Source of the DNA: CAYYJR01 sp964472305
Lineage (GTDB): Bacteria > Armatimonadota > Hebobacteria > CAIYQO01
DNA: 64,000 nucleotides
NCBI GenBank assembly: GCA_964472305.1
Contig: CAYYJR010000016.1
Span: 1-64,000 of the forward strand
Reading direction: 5' to 3'
Shown here: positions 8,161-16,900 of the stretch, one piece after another
How the letters are laid out: the number at the start of each line of letters is the position of its first letter
Position numbering within the stretch: position 1 is the stretch's first letter
The notes under the pieces: model-generated
The model's input: the letters and a program-made list of their open reading frames with translations, nothing else
What the model was told of the DNA's origin: nothing
Databases searched by the model: none
Program-made: the position numbers and the translations under genes

Positions 8161-9384
8161 ATGGCGCGCATGACAACGTGGGTGCGACGATATGCCTTAC
8201 GCGAGTTGATGGACGACAGCTTCGATCTGTTCAAGGAGCAGGCGATGTCGTTGCTGCTTGCCGGCTTAATCCCGTCCTGCCTGGTCGTGCTCTATGCCGC
8301 GCTGATGCGCAACTACTACCTCCCGGAAAATCTCCTTCGCGATTACACGTCGGAAGCGCTCATGGCCGCACTCACCTCGCCCAAAGTCATCACCTACCTG
8401 CTTGGCTACTCCGCTTGCGCGTGGGTGGGATTTTCCATCGGCTATCTGGCGCAATGCCGCATAGCCGTGCGTCACGCGCTGGGCGAATCGCTTCGCTTCA
8501 GTCGCAACTTCACACCGCTGATGAAGCCGTTCTGGAGTTTCCTGCTGGTGTTCATGATCTACTCCGCCCTGCTGACGATCGTCATGCTGCTGGTGATCTT
8601 CATGGGCACGACCATCATCTTCCTGCTGCTGTCGCCCGTGATCGCCACAGCCCAAGAAGGTCCGGGGAGTACGGTGGTCATAATCGTGGCGATCGTGATC
8701 ATAGGCGCCCTTGCCAGCATGGCTTACCTGTGGGTGACACTGCAGTTCCTCACCGCGCCCATCGTGCTGGCTTTTGAGCATGCCGGACCCTTCACGGCAA
8801 TCAGCCGCGCGTCGCGACAACAGTCGGCTAACGTGAAGGCGCAGTTCTTCGGCTTGTATGCGGTATCGCACACGCCGCTGATCCTGTTCCCACTGGTGTT
8901 ACTGGTGGGATGGCTGTTGTCGCTGGGACTCGACAAACTATGGCCTTCCATCGGCTTCGAGGTGATCGGGAATGTGGTGAGCGTGGTGACGATGGTGCTG
9001 ACCACCGCGTCATTGGCCTGCCTGCAGGCGCTGGTGTACGTGGATGCGCGCTGCCGTCAGGAGGCGCTCGATTTGCATCGGCTCGCTGAGGAGATCGGGA
9101 TGGGGGACGAATTCGCGCGGGTGTATCAATCCTCCCGGCCGGCCCGATTCGTTCCCAGCCGGCGTCCGACTGCCGCGCAACCGGTGGTTGGCGCGCAGTT
9201 GGAGCGCCTGCCGTCATCCACGGTGACCGGCTATCCGGATTACTCGGCGCCGCCGCCCCCGCTGGAGACGCCCGCGCCTGCCATGTCCGCGGTGACGGCA
9301 TCGGTGTTATCCGATGACGCCGTTCCCCCGCCCCCGCCCCCCGATGAGGCGGGCGCCGACCGGGAGGCTGCCGATGCGGAGTAG
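8161..9384 (+). CDS. Multi-pass membrane protein (GPDPase membrane-domain like)
   Basis: A 407-residue integral membrane protein with about six hydrophobic segments (near residues 27-48, 77-101, 127-158, 168-195, 235-262, 274-302) and a proline-rich cytoplasmic tail with runs of five and six prolines. The arrangement resembles the membrane domain that precedes glycerophosphodiester phosphodiesterase in some proteins; no catalytic domain is attached. It heads an operon with DUF4129, DUF4350 and MoxR genes and overlaps the next by 11 bp, so it is probably part of that membrane assembly. The ATG at 8161 has an AGG nine bases upstream; an AGGAGG 60 bp further up abuts a GTG too closely to serve it. 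Confidence 0.7.
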   Translation: MARMTTWVRRYALRELMDDSFDLFKEQAMSLLLAGLIPSCLVVLYAALMRNYYLPENLLRDYTSEALMAALTSPKVITYLLGYSACAWVGFSIGYLAQCRIAVRHALGESLRFSRNFTPLMKPFWSFLLVFMIYSALLTIVMLLVIFMGTTIIFLLLSPVIATAQEGPGSTVVIIVAIVIIGALASMAYLWVTLQFLTAPIVLAFEHAGPFTAISRASRQQSANVKAQFFGLYAVSHTPLILFPLVLLVGWLLSLGLDKLWPSIGFEVIGNVVSVVTMVLTTASLACLQALVYVDARCRQEALDLHRLAEEIGMGDEFARVYQSSRPARFVPSRRPTAAQPVVGAQLERLPSSTVTGYPDYSAPPPPLETPAPAMSAVTASVLSDDAVPPPPPPDEAGADREAADAE

Positions 9385-10378
9385 CCTGTGGCTGGCGCTA
9401 GTGCTGGTCTGCCTGCTTCCCGCCGGCGCGTTCACGCGCACGGAAATGCTGTCGCGACTGCGGCAGGCTGACCGCTTGCTGCAGCAGGCGCAGCAACACC
9501 CGGAACGGCAGCGCGATTTGCTCCGCGAAGCCGCGCGAACGGCGCCGGAAGCATTGAGCCCCGCGCTGCAGCGCCTGGGCGCATCGCCTACCCGCACCGC
9601 GCTCGAACACGCTCGCGCGGAATTGGGATCGGCGCAACGCGCACTGGCACCCGCCGCCGGTTCCGTAGCGCGGCATGGCCGCGCCGACCTGGAAGCCGTG
9701 CTGGCCGACCGCGAGTTCCAACCGCTGCAACCGGCGCACCTGCCGCCGTGGCTGCTTGCGTTCCGTGAGTGGTGGCATGGCGTCTGGATGCGGTTCAACG
9801 GTTGGTGGAAAGACATCACGGAGGGCATATATCACTGGGTGAAGCGGATTTTCCCCCGCGTGCAACAGCCAACGCCGTTGACCAGTGCAATGGGCGTCGG
9901 TCTGCGCTGGGTGTTCATCGCGCTGCTCATCGCCGGCTTGCTGGCGCTGCTGGGCATCGTCGTTGCACGGCTGATCATCCATCACCAGCGCGGAACGGCG
10001 CCCGAGCATGGCGAGGAATCGACCGGCATGACGCGCCGTCTCCGGCAGGCCCCGTCGCCATGGGACTACTCCCTGACCGAGGCGCAGGCGCAGTGGGAGC
10101 ACGGTCAATCGCGCGAGGCGCTGCGCGTGGTGCTGCGCGCCTGTCTGCTGTTGCTCGATACCCGCGGCGTGCTGCGCTATGACGAAACCCGCGCCAACGG
10201 CGAGGTATTGCGCGAACTGCGACGCCAGGGGCGGGCATCGGTGTCCGATCGGTTGCGGCCTATCGTGCGTACCTTCGACCGCGGCTGGTATGGTTACCTG
10301 CCGGTATCGGGTGAGGAGTTCGCACAGGTGCTGGCAACCAGCCGGCAGTTCCGCGACACCGTGGTGGGGGAGCCCTGA
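9374..10378 (+). CDS. DUF4129 domain membrane protein
   Basis: A 334-residue protein with an N-terminal signal segment (LWLALVLVCLLPAGAF), an Ala/Arg-rich helical extracytoplasmic region, and a transmembrane helix near residues 174-200. The C-terminal cytoplasmic DUF4129 domain (about 232-325) contains the typical LTEAQAQWEHG and a closing FDRGWYGYLPVS. In other bacteria DUF4129 is found at the end of transglutaminase-like membrane proteins and in MoxR/DUF58 clusters. The start ATG follows GGGAGG inside the end of the previous gene; the stop overlaps the next start (TGATG). Confidence 0.8.
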   Translation: MRSSLWLALVLVCLLPAGAFTRTEMLSRLRQADRLLQQAQQHPERQRDLLREAARTAPEALSPALQRLGASPTRTALEHARAELGSAQRALAPAAGSVARHGRADLEAVLADREFQPLQPAHLPPWLLAFREWWHGVWMRFNGWWKDITEGIYHWVKRIFPRVQQPTPLTSAMGVGLRWVFIALLIAGLLALLGIVVARLIIHHQRGTAPEHGEESTGMTRRLRQAPSPWDYSLTEAQAQWEHGQSREALRVVLRACLLLLDTRGVLRYDETRANGEVLRELRRQGRASVSDRLRPIVRTFDRGWYGYLPVSGEEFAQVLATSRQFRDTVVGEP

Positions 10379-11652
10379 TGCGCGTGCGTCCCGAAATACC
10401 GGCGCTGGTGATCATCGTGGCGTTTATCATCGCCATGACCGCGCTGGCACGTCGCGAGGACATCAACGTGGAGCAGATGCAGCCGGCGGCGGTGGTGCGC
10501 AGCAGCTTTCGCACCTTCCCGGAAGGCTACAAGGCGCTGTATCGCACGCTGGGCATGCGTTATCCGGTACGGCGGTTGAATCGTCCTTACGCCATGCTGC
10601 CGCCGCGCGGATTACTCATCGTGGCCGATCCCTATCGCGAGGCAATTACCCGCTACGAGGCACGCGAATTGCTGCGCTGGGTGCGTGCCGGAAACCATGC
10701 ATTGATCATCGTCGAATACCACCCCGAGGTGCTGTTCGCCTTGCAGAGCGAGGCGTTTCCGGCGGCCAGCGCGGGTGAGGAGTCGGACGAGTACGGGGGA
10801 GCGGTCAAGCCGCCTCGCGACGACGACTGGCTGGAGCAGGCCCAGCGATTCCCCAGCCGGCTGGAAACGGGCCGCGCGACGCCGGTGACCGCCTCGTTCC
10901 TCAGCGATGCCGCGCCCGACCTGCGCGTGCAATCCACCATGCGTTTCCCGACCGCCCGGCTGTTGCCGCGCTTGCTGGACGAGCGCGTGGGGGGAGCGGT
11001 GCCGCTGTATCGCGATCGCGCCGGCATCGCCGTGGCGTATACCGCGCTCGGCGCGGGCAGCATTGTCTGGTGCAGCAGTCCGTGGTCGTTCTCCAACGCC
11101 GGCATTCGCGAAGGGCACAATCTGGAACTGGTGCTGGCGCTGGCGAACCTGCAGCCCGGCACGCCTGTGATCTTCGACGAATACCACCATGGCATCGGCA
11201 CCGGGATGAGCGTGTGGTCATTGCTGCCGCCGTTGACCAAGCTGGGCATCGGCCTGCTCGCGCTGACCGGACTGCTGCTGTTGCACACGCTCTCCTGGCG
11301 GTTTGGCCGCGCGCAGTTGCCGGCGGAGGAACGGTTCACGCGCTCACGGGCAGAATACCTGACCTCGATGGCCGGTTTGCTGGAGCGCATGAATGCCACG
11401 CACGTGGTGGCGCAACGGCTGCGGGTGCGGTTGTCGCGCACGCTGGGCCAGCGCCTGGGGGTGCCCGCGCGCGTCCCGCTGACACAGCTCATCGAGGCGA
11501 ATGGGCGACGCCGGGTGGTCGACCAGGCCGCGCTGGCGCGAATCGTCAACCAGTTGACCGTGGTGGCCGGCACGCGCCATCCGGAGCCGTTGGCGCTGTT
11601 GCGGATGATGCGCGAAGTAGACGCGCTGCTGTCACGGCGCGGGGAAAAGTGA
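10378..11652 (+). CDS. DUF4350 domain membrane protein
   Basis: A 424-residue protein with one N-terminal helix (residues 8-23), a large extracytoplasmic domain and a second helix near 285-306. The middle matches DUF4350 (GATase-like fold): FRTFPEGYKALYRTL, GLLIVADP, ARELLRWVRAGNHALII, SIVWCSSPWSFSNAGI and VIFDEYHHG. No nucleophilic cysteine is placed as in true amidotransferases. The cytoplasmic tail of about 115 residues is helical. The start overlaps the previous stop, so it is translationally coupled. DUF4350, DUF4129 and MoxR genes co-occur widely; the complex is thought to act on envelope proteins but its substrate is unknown. Confidence 0.82.
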   Translation: MRVRPEIPALVIIVAFIIAMTALARREDINVEQMQPAAVVRSSFRTFPEGYKALYRTLGMRYPVRRLNRPYAMLPPRGLLIVADPYREAITRYEARELLRWVRAGNHALIIVEYHPEVLFALQSEAFPAASAGEESDEYGGAVKPPRDDDWLEQAQRFPSRLETGRATPVTASFLSDAAPDLRVQSTMRFPTARLLPRLLDERVGGAVPLYRDRAGIAVAYTALGAGSIVWCSSPWSFSNAGIREGHNLELVLALANLQPGTPVIFDEYHHGIGTGMSVWSLLPPLTKLGIGLLALTGLLLLHTLSWRFGRAQLPAEERFTRSRAEYLTSMAGLLERMNATHVVAQRLRVRLSRTLGQRLGVPARVPLTQLIEANGRRRVVDQAALARIVNQLTVVAGTRHPEPLALLRMMREVDALLSRRGEK

Positions 11653-11723
11653 CGGGATGACAAGGTGGGACGCCCGCGGCGAAACCACCGTGCATTTTAT
11701 TATTGCTGGAAGGGGATGAACCG

Positions 11724-12698
11724 ATGGTTGAGATTATTAGCACGGAATTCGGGGTGGTCGCGAAAATCGGCGAGGCCGTCTCCGCGGAGATCGGCAAGGC
11801 GGTGAAGGGGCAGCGGGCGATCATCGAGGGATTGATGATCTGCCTGCTGGCGGATGGGCACGCGCTGCTTGAAGGCGTGCCGGGCACCGCGAAGACGCTG
11901 ATGGCGCGCGCGCTGGCACAAAGCCTGCAGTGCGAGTTTCATCGCGTGCAGTTCACCCCCGACCTGATGCCGTCCGACATCATCGGCACCACTGTGTACG
12001 ACATGAAGTCGGCGGAATTCTTCGTGAAGAAAGGGCCGGTTTTCACCTCCGTGCTGATGGCGGATGAGATCAACCGCACCCCGCCGAAGACGCAGGCGGC
12101 GCTGTTACAGGCGATGGAGGAGCGTCATGTGAGCATCGACGGCGTCGACCACGCGCTGCCGGCGCCTTTTCTGGTCATCGCTACCCAGAATCCCATCGAA
12201 TACGAAGGCACCTATCCGCTGCCCGAGGCGCAACTCGACCGTTTCCTGATGAAGCTGCGGGTGGAGTATCCCACCTCCGCGGAGGAGATGGAGGTTCTGC
12301 GGCTGCACCAGCAAGGATTCGACCCGCATCAACTCGCGCTGTCGGACGTGCGTCCGGTGGTCACCCCGGAGCTGCTGCTGAAGGCGAAAGCGGAAATACA
12401 CGCGATCACGGTCGAGGAGGGCGTGCTGCGCTACCTGGTCGAATTGGTGGCCGCCACCCGTGCTTCGCATCAGGTCATCCTCGGCGGCAGCCCGCGCGCC
12501 ACCGTCGCGCTGCTGCGCTGCGGCCGCGTGTTCGCCGCGCTGGAAGGCCGCACCTTCGTCACCCCGGACGACATCAAGGTTATCGCCCACCCGGTGCTGC
12601 GCCACCGCCTCATCCTGCGCCCGGAAGCGGAGATCGAAGGCTTTACCACCGACCAGCTTGTTGACACCGTCCTCGCCGCCGTGCCGGTGCCGCGATAA
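11724..12698 (+). CDS. MoxR-family AAA+ ATPase
   Basis: A 324-residue MoxR chaperone-like ATPase. Walker A GVPGTAKT is at 51-58, Walker B/sensor region VLMADEINRTPPKTQ near 112-126, sensor 1 ATQNPIEYEGTYPLPEAQLDRF near 157-178, and the MoxR-type lid at the C-terminus. MoxR proteins remodel partner proteins carrying vWA domains. It closes the membrane operon begun at 8161, 71 bp after the DUF4350 gene. The DUF58 (vWA-like) partner that normally follows is absent; instead the next genes lie on the opposite strand. Start ATG preceded by AAGGGG at 9 bp. Confidence 0.93.
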   Translation: MVEIISTEFGVVAKIGEAVSAEIGKAVKGQRAIIEGLMICLLADGHALLEGVPGTAKTLMARALAQSLQCEFHRVQFTPDLMPSDIIGTTVYDMKSAEFFVKKGPVFTSVLMADEINRTPPKTQAALLQAMEERHVSIDGVDHALPAPFLVIATQNPIEYEGTYPLPEAQLDRFLMKLRVEYPTSAEEMEVLRLHQQGFDPHQLALSDVRPVVTPELLLKAKAEIHAITVEEGVLRYLVELVAATRASHQVILGGSPRATVALLRCGRVFAALEGRTFVTPDDIKVIAHPVLRHRLILRPEAEIEGFTTDQLVDTVLAAVPVPR

Positions 12699-12820
12699 TC
12701 GGTAGCCGGGATAGCGCGGAAAGGCAGGATATGCAACGAAGCCCGCGAGGGAAATTGCGGGACACGGGTAAGAGGTAATTGCAGAACCCTTCGTTTCCGC
12801 GTTCGCTCTCCAGAAGTAGA

Positions 12821-12842
12821 GGGGACAGTGGAAACTGTCCCC
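12821..12842. repeat. REP-like 22-bp palindrome
   Basis: Perfect 9-bp stem GGGGACAGT/ACTGTCCCC with the GNRA loop GGAA. Palindromes of this composition resemble REP elements mobilised by REP-associated (RAYT) transposases. It lies just past the methylase relic and about 120 bp after the MoxR stop. No second copy was seen in the window. Confidence 0.5.
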
Positions 12843-12853
12843 AATATCGTCCC

Positions 12854-13006
12854 GTATAACCGTGCCACCCGCTCTTTGATCTCCGCCTCCAACGCCGCGC
12901 AGCCGACAGCTTGCTCCGAGGGGTCGGGACCGCGCACATCCAAGCATTTCTGCATCAGCGCGGCGATGGCGGCGCGCTCACTTTTTCCGGTCAAGTCTGT
13001 TAACAT
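12854..13006 (-). pseudogene. C-terminal relic of an Eco57I-type methylase
   Basis: A short minus-strand frame ends in LEAEIKERVARLYG, nearly identical to the last residues of the intact methylase at 13958-17179 (LEAEINERVARLYEV). The match extends to DNA level over 36 bp. The rest of the frame (MLTDLTGKSERAAIAAL...) is not recognisable methylase. This looks like the tail of a lost or duplicated methylase gene left behind when the DUF3800 gene came to lie between the two copies. Confidence 0.55.
12856..12891. repeat. Direct repeat, left copy (methylase tail)
   Basis: A 36-bp segment matching 13969-14004 at 33 of 36 positions in the same orientation. The two copies bracket the DUF3800 gene and are about 1.1 kb apart. 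Confidence 0.75.
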
Positions 13007-13027
13007 CGGACGAATATGTGGTATAAT
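13000..13027 (+). promoter_or_regulatory. Promoter-like TTAACA-16-TATAAT, antisense to the cassette
   Basis: Plus-strand TTAACA (13000-13005), 16-bp spacer, consensus TATAAT (13022-13027) preceded by TGG, an extended -10. It points right, into the 3' end of the minus-strand DUF3800 gene. A 37-codon frame starts at ATG 13032 and ends at 13145; whether it is translated is unknown. Confidence 0.5.
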
Positions 13028-13075
13028 CATTATGGAGGCTTTGGGCCGCGAGAGCGGACCATTGCCTTTTTCTTC

Positions 13076-13948
13076 TCAGTCTTCCGCTTCGCCGGATGTC
13101 AACTCCGAAAGGGTGACAAAGCTCCAGATCGTGACGGGAGTGTGACTCGGCCCTACCTCGCGTTGTGTCTTATACCACAAGGATCGCACCTGGAGTACCA
13201 AATCGTCCAGTTCTTCGCGGCGTGGTTGGGTCATCCGCTTCTCGCGGAAGCCCCAGGACACCAGATAGGCCACCAGATCGGCAAGCTGGATGCCGGTCGT
13301 CAGGTCGGAGTGGACGAAAAACGCCTCGGGGATAATCTGCCCCGCGCGCTGCCGTCCCTTGGCGGTGCGCTTGAAATAACGGTCCATCTGCCCGAGCAAC
13401 AGATGGCTCTGGCTCTTCTCCAGTTCATCGAAAACGACAATCCCCGAAACTTCCGGGTTGCGATCCTCCAGGAAGTAGAAAAAACGCTCGAAAAGGTAAC
13501 AGTAGTCACGTCGCAGCAGATCGGCGGGCAACGCAGGACGATCATTCCGCAGTAGGATGCTGGCAAACGCCCGGCAACGGAAGCGCGCGCAGATGTCCAG
13601 CACCTCGCGCACGTAGGCCACTTTCGCCTGTGCCAGCGCGGTCAGTTGGCGCATTCCCGCGGCAGCGCCATCCGCTAGGCAGGCACGGGCCAGCGCGCGC
13701 CGCTCCTCATCGGGAAAGGGCGGCAACTGCGCAGCCAAGCGAAAGGTCTTGCGCTTGAGCAGCTTCTTCCCTTTCAACTCCTGGCGACCTTCGGTGTAGC
13801 GGCAGCCGAAACAACGCACTTCCGCCTCCTGCACCGCCTGCACCAGGTTCCACAGATCGCGATCCTCCACCGCCATGCCAGCCAGCACTTCGTAAGGCGA
13901 TTCGTGATGATCCTGTCCGCTCTCGTCAAGGAAAAGGAAGTATGCCAT
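13076..13948 (-). CDS. DUF3800 domain protein (putative RNase H-fold nuclease)
   Basis: A 290-residue protein. The N-terminal FLFLDESGQDHH and the distal VHSDLTTGIQLADLVAY are the two conserved acidic blocks of DUF3800, a family with a predicted RNase H-like fold that often sits in defence islands. Conserved acidic residues are present (DES at residues 8-10; D in SDLTTGIQLAD). It is the third gene of the minus-strand cassette, starting 9 bp after the methylase stop. It is bracketed by 36-bp direct repeats, suggesting it was inserted or carried with a duplication. Its role in the cassette is inferred from position. Confidence 0.85.
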   Translation of the reverse strand: MAYFLFLDESGQDHHESPYEVLAGMAVEDRDLWNLVQAVQEAEVRCFGCRYTEGRQELKGKKLLKRKTFRLAAQLPPFPDEERRALARACLADGAAAGMRQLTALAQAKVAYVREVLDICARFRCRAFASILLRNDRPALPADLLRRDYCYLFERFFYFLEDRNPEVSGIVVFDELEKSQSHLLLGQMDRYFKRTAKGRQRAGQIIPEAFFVHSDLTTGIQLADLVAYLVSWGFREKRMTQPRREELDDLVLQVRSLWYKTQREVGPSHTPVTIWSFVTLSELTSGEAED

Positions 13949-13957
13949 GGTGAACCT

Positions 13958-16900
13958 TCACACCTCATATAACCGCGCCACCCGCTCGTTGATCTCAGCC
14001 TCCAGCTCAGCCAAGCGCCTGGCGGCATCCGGCGATAGGGGATGGCCGTGTTGACGATAGAGCGCCAGTATCTCATCCACCGCGGCGATAAACGGCGCTT
14101 GCTCCTCCGCTGTGGCGATGGCGACGGGGAAGCCTTTCCAGTCGTCGGGGTAGACGTGCATCTTACTCCGGCGAACGCCGGCTAACCAGGTCGAGGCGAA
14201 GGTGGAATTCATGATCGCCAGCAGGTATTTCAGGTTGTATGACTGCGAGACTTCCTCTAGCTGATCGCGGGTGACGGCGACCCCTTCCCCTGGCTTTACT
14301 TCATCACGGTACTTTGCTGTCTTTCGAATGGAGTTGTTGCATATCCCTTCCAGGCTGTGCCAGGGAACGAATGACCAAGCTGAATGGTTGTGAAACAATT
14401 TTTGCGAGTCATACGCCACTCGCGCCGTATTACCAGAGATGTCCATTGAGATTAATTTCTCTGGTACTTCGTAGATCTCCGGGAACGTCGGTCGGCTACA
14501 AAGACGCGGTGCTCTGCTAGTCCCGTATTCAAGGTACAGAACTCGTGCAACGATCCATTTTACGAGGTGTTTCCCCTCCATAAATGGCTTGGGATGCGCT
14601 GCATCTCTCGTCGGCGAAACTAGATCATCTTTTGTAAAGTGGACTAAGCCATTCGGGTCTTCGCTATGTAACACCATACCTTTGCTAATGTAGCAGATAC
14701 AATCAAGTGGCACTGACGGAATATCAACTTGGGGAGACGCGGCGTTAATACGAAACAAGCCAAAACCAGCTTCTTTCTGCGGTAGGGCTGGCAACGGCTC
14801 ATAGTTCGAGTCAAAATCTTCGGCACTCTCACCCCACCGCCGCATCCGACACGGTGTATCTGTATCCGTCGGCTTCGTCTTGACGAAGTGCACGATTGTG
14901 TTTGCGACGCCGGCATCGAACAGAGGGATGTCAGAACAGAAATCCACGCGCGCAACGCGAGTATTCTCCAGGAACAGGCGATGTGACCGCATGGTATATT
15001 TCGCGCCGTTATACGCATCTGGGATGATAAAGGTCATATAGCCGTCTTGTCGCAAAAGCTGATAGGCACGCTCCAGGAACGGTATATACAAATCCCACTT
15101 CTCATAAAGGGTTTTATAGACAGCACTGCTGACCAGGCCTTTCCGGAATGCTTGCCAACGCGCAATTTCTTCCTGGCGTTCATTTTCGTCCTCAATATAG
15201 CGGAATTGGGCATCGGCGCGCACGTATGGCGGGTTCGCGATCACGATGTCAAACCCACCAGGCTGCATCGCCGCGGGTTTATCCGGGTTGGGCTGTCGTT
15301 GGAACACCTCGATGAACTCAACGCCCCAATCGAAGCCGGTCACGGCCTTATCTGGGTGTGACCATTCTGCAATAGTAATGCGTAACTCGTCGATATGGAC
15401 TTTTAACGCTTTCTTCGTCGCAGGATCGGAGCAGGCGGTATGTTCAGCTTTGAGTCGGCGGAAACTATCAATATCAGCCTGACGGTACAGATCCGGTTGC
15501 GGACCGCCGTGCGGATTGGGCGCGAGCAGGCTATCTCCACACTCGATTTTAAAATCGAGGTTTGGTAGCGGTGGAATGCTTGCCAGATTGCCTCCATCCT
15601 CAAATTCCACTGCCAGAGAGAGCCACAGGCGCAATCGTGCCATCTCCACAGCGAAGGGTTCGATGTCTACACCATAGAGACAATCGCGGATGATGGCGAA
15701 TTTGCGGTCGTAGTCGTCGCGGGCGGACAGGCGTTCGGCGCGGGTATCCAGCAGGCGATTGAGGGTGTGCAGCTCATGCAGCATCCCAAGCAGATACGCT
15801 CCACTGCCGCAGGCCGGGTCAACCACCCGCACCTTCGCCAAACGCACCAGTAATTCCCGTGCCGTCGGAATCGTCACGCTTCCTGCATCGTGCGTATCGA
15901 CCAGTTCGCTGAATCCACCCAGGTACGCCTTCAACGCCTCCCGGCACATAAAGCTGACTACCTGGCGTGGCGTATAATAGGCGCCGGTTTCATGCCGTGC
16001 GGTGATCAGTTCCTCGAAGACTTTACCCAGCATTTCTGGATCCACAGCTACGTCGATGTCGAGCGGGGTGCTCTCCTGCACGGTGAAGTTCCATCGCTGG
16101 AACAAGCCAGGGTTGGCCTGCGCTCGGTTGGCCTCACTGATTAGCAACTCGATGGCGGCATTCGGCACGATGATCGTACGTCGAGGATCCGCTGGGTCAG
16201 CGAGCTTATCCAGCGCATTTTCCTCGAACAGACCGCCGTTCAAATACGGAATCATGCAGTCGGCGCTCGCTTCACCTATCATCTCTTTGATTGCTGGCTC
16301 GCGATCTTCCCTCGGCACATTTAGCACGTTTAAGAAGAGCGGACGAAGGTAGTTGACATAGAATGCGTCGCCATGTGTATCTTCCCGCCGCCGATGATCG
16401 ATATGTAGTTGCTCCCAGAACCGGGTCAAGAAAGCAGGATCATGAGCCAACCATTTTTTCTGCTGGATGAACCAGCAGAACAGTAGGCGATTTATCAACG
16501 TCAGGGTGAATGTGTGCAGGTCAGCATCCGAGACTCGTCGGGAGTGGGCTCGGATCTCTTCTTTCACCAATGAAAACGTCTTGCGGAATTCAGCGAAGAA
16601 ACGTTTGGTGACTGCCTCAACATCCCAGGCAGACAGCCAGGCTTTCCGAGTTTCGAGAGTCCAATCCGGTTCGCCGAATATATTTGCGGTCAATCGTAAC
16701 GCAGGCAGATTGATGTCACGGAGTGTACGGGTGGCGGCGACGTTCTCCCGCTCCCACCCGAATACGCTCAGCTTTGGCTGTCGGCCTTCCTGCTCGCGGA
16801 AGTGGGCGAAGCGTAATCCCTGATAACCGCGCGTGACACAGAGGAAGATCACTTCCTCCAGCCCTTTGCCCTGGTAGGCGGCACGCGTGCGCATCTCTCG

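Noticed and set aside
9240..9384. Proline-run tail of the membrane protein as a frameshift artefact
   Set aside because: The frame stays open through the overlap with the next gene and ends at a normal stop; proline-rich tails also occur elsewhere in the window.
13032..13145. 37-codon plus-strand frame behind the antisense promoter
   Set aside because: No Shine-Dalgarno and no protein-like conservation visible; mentioned under the promoter but not called as a gene.
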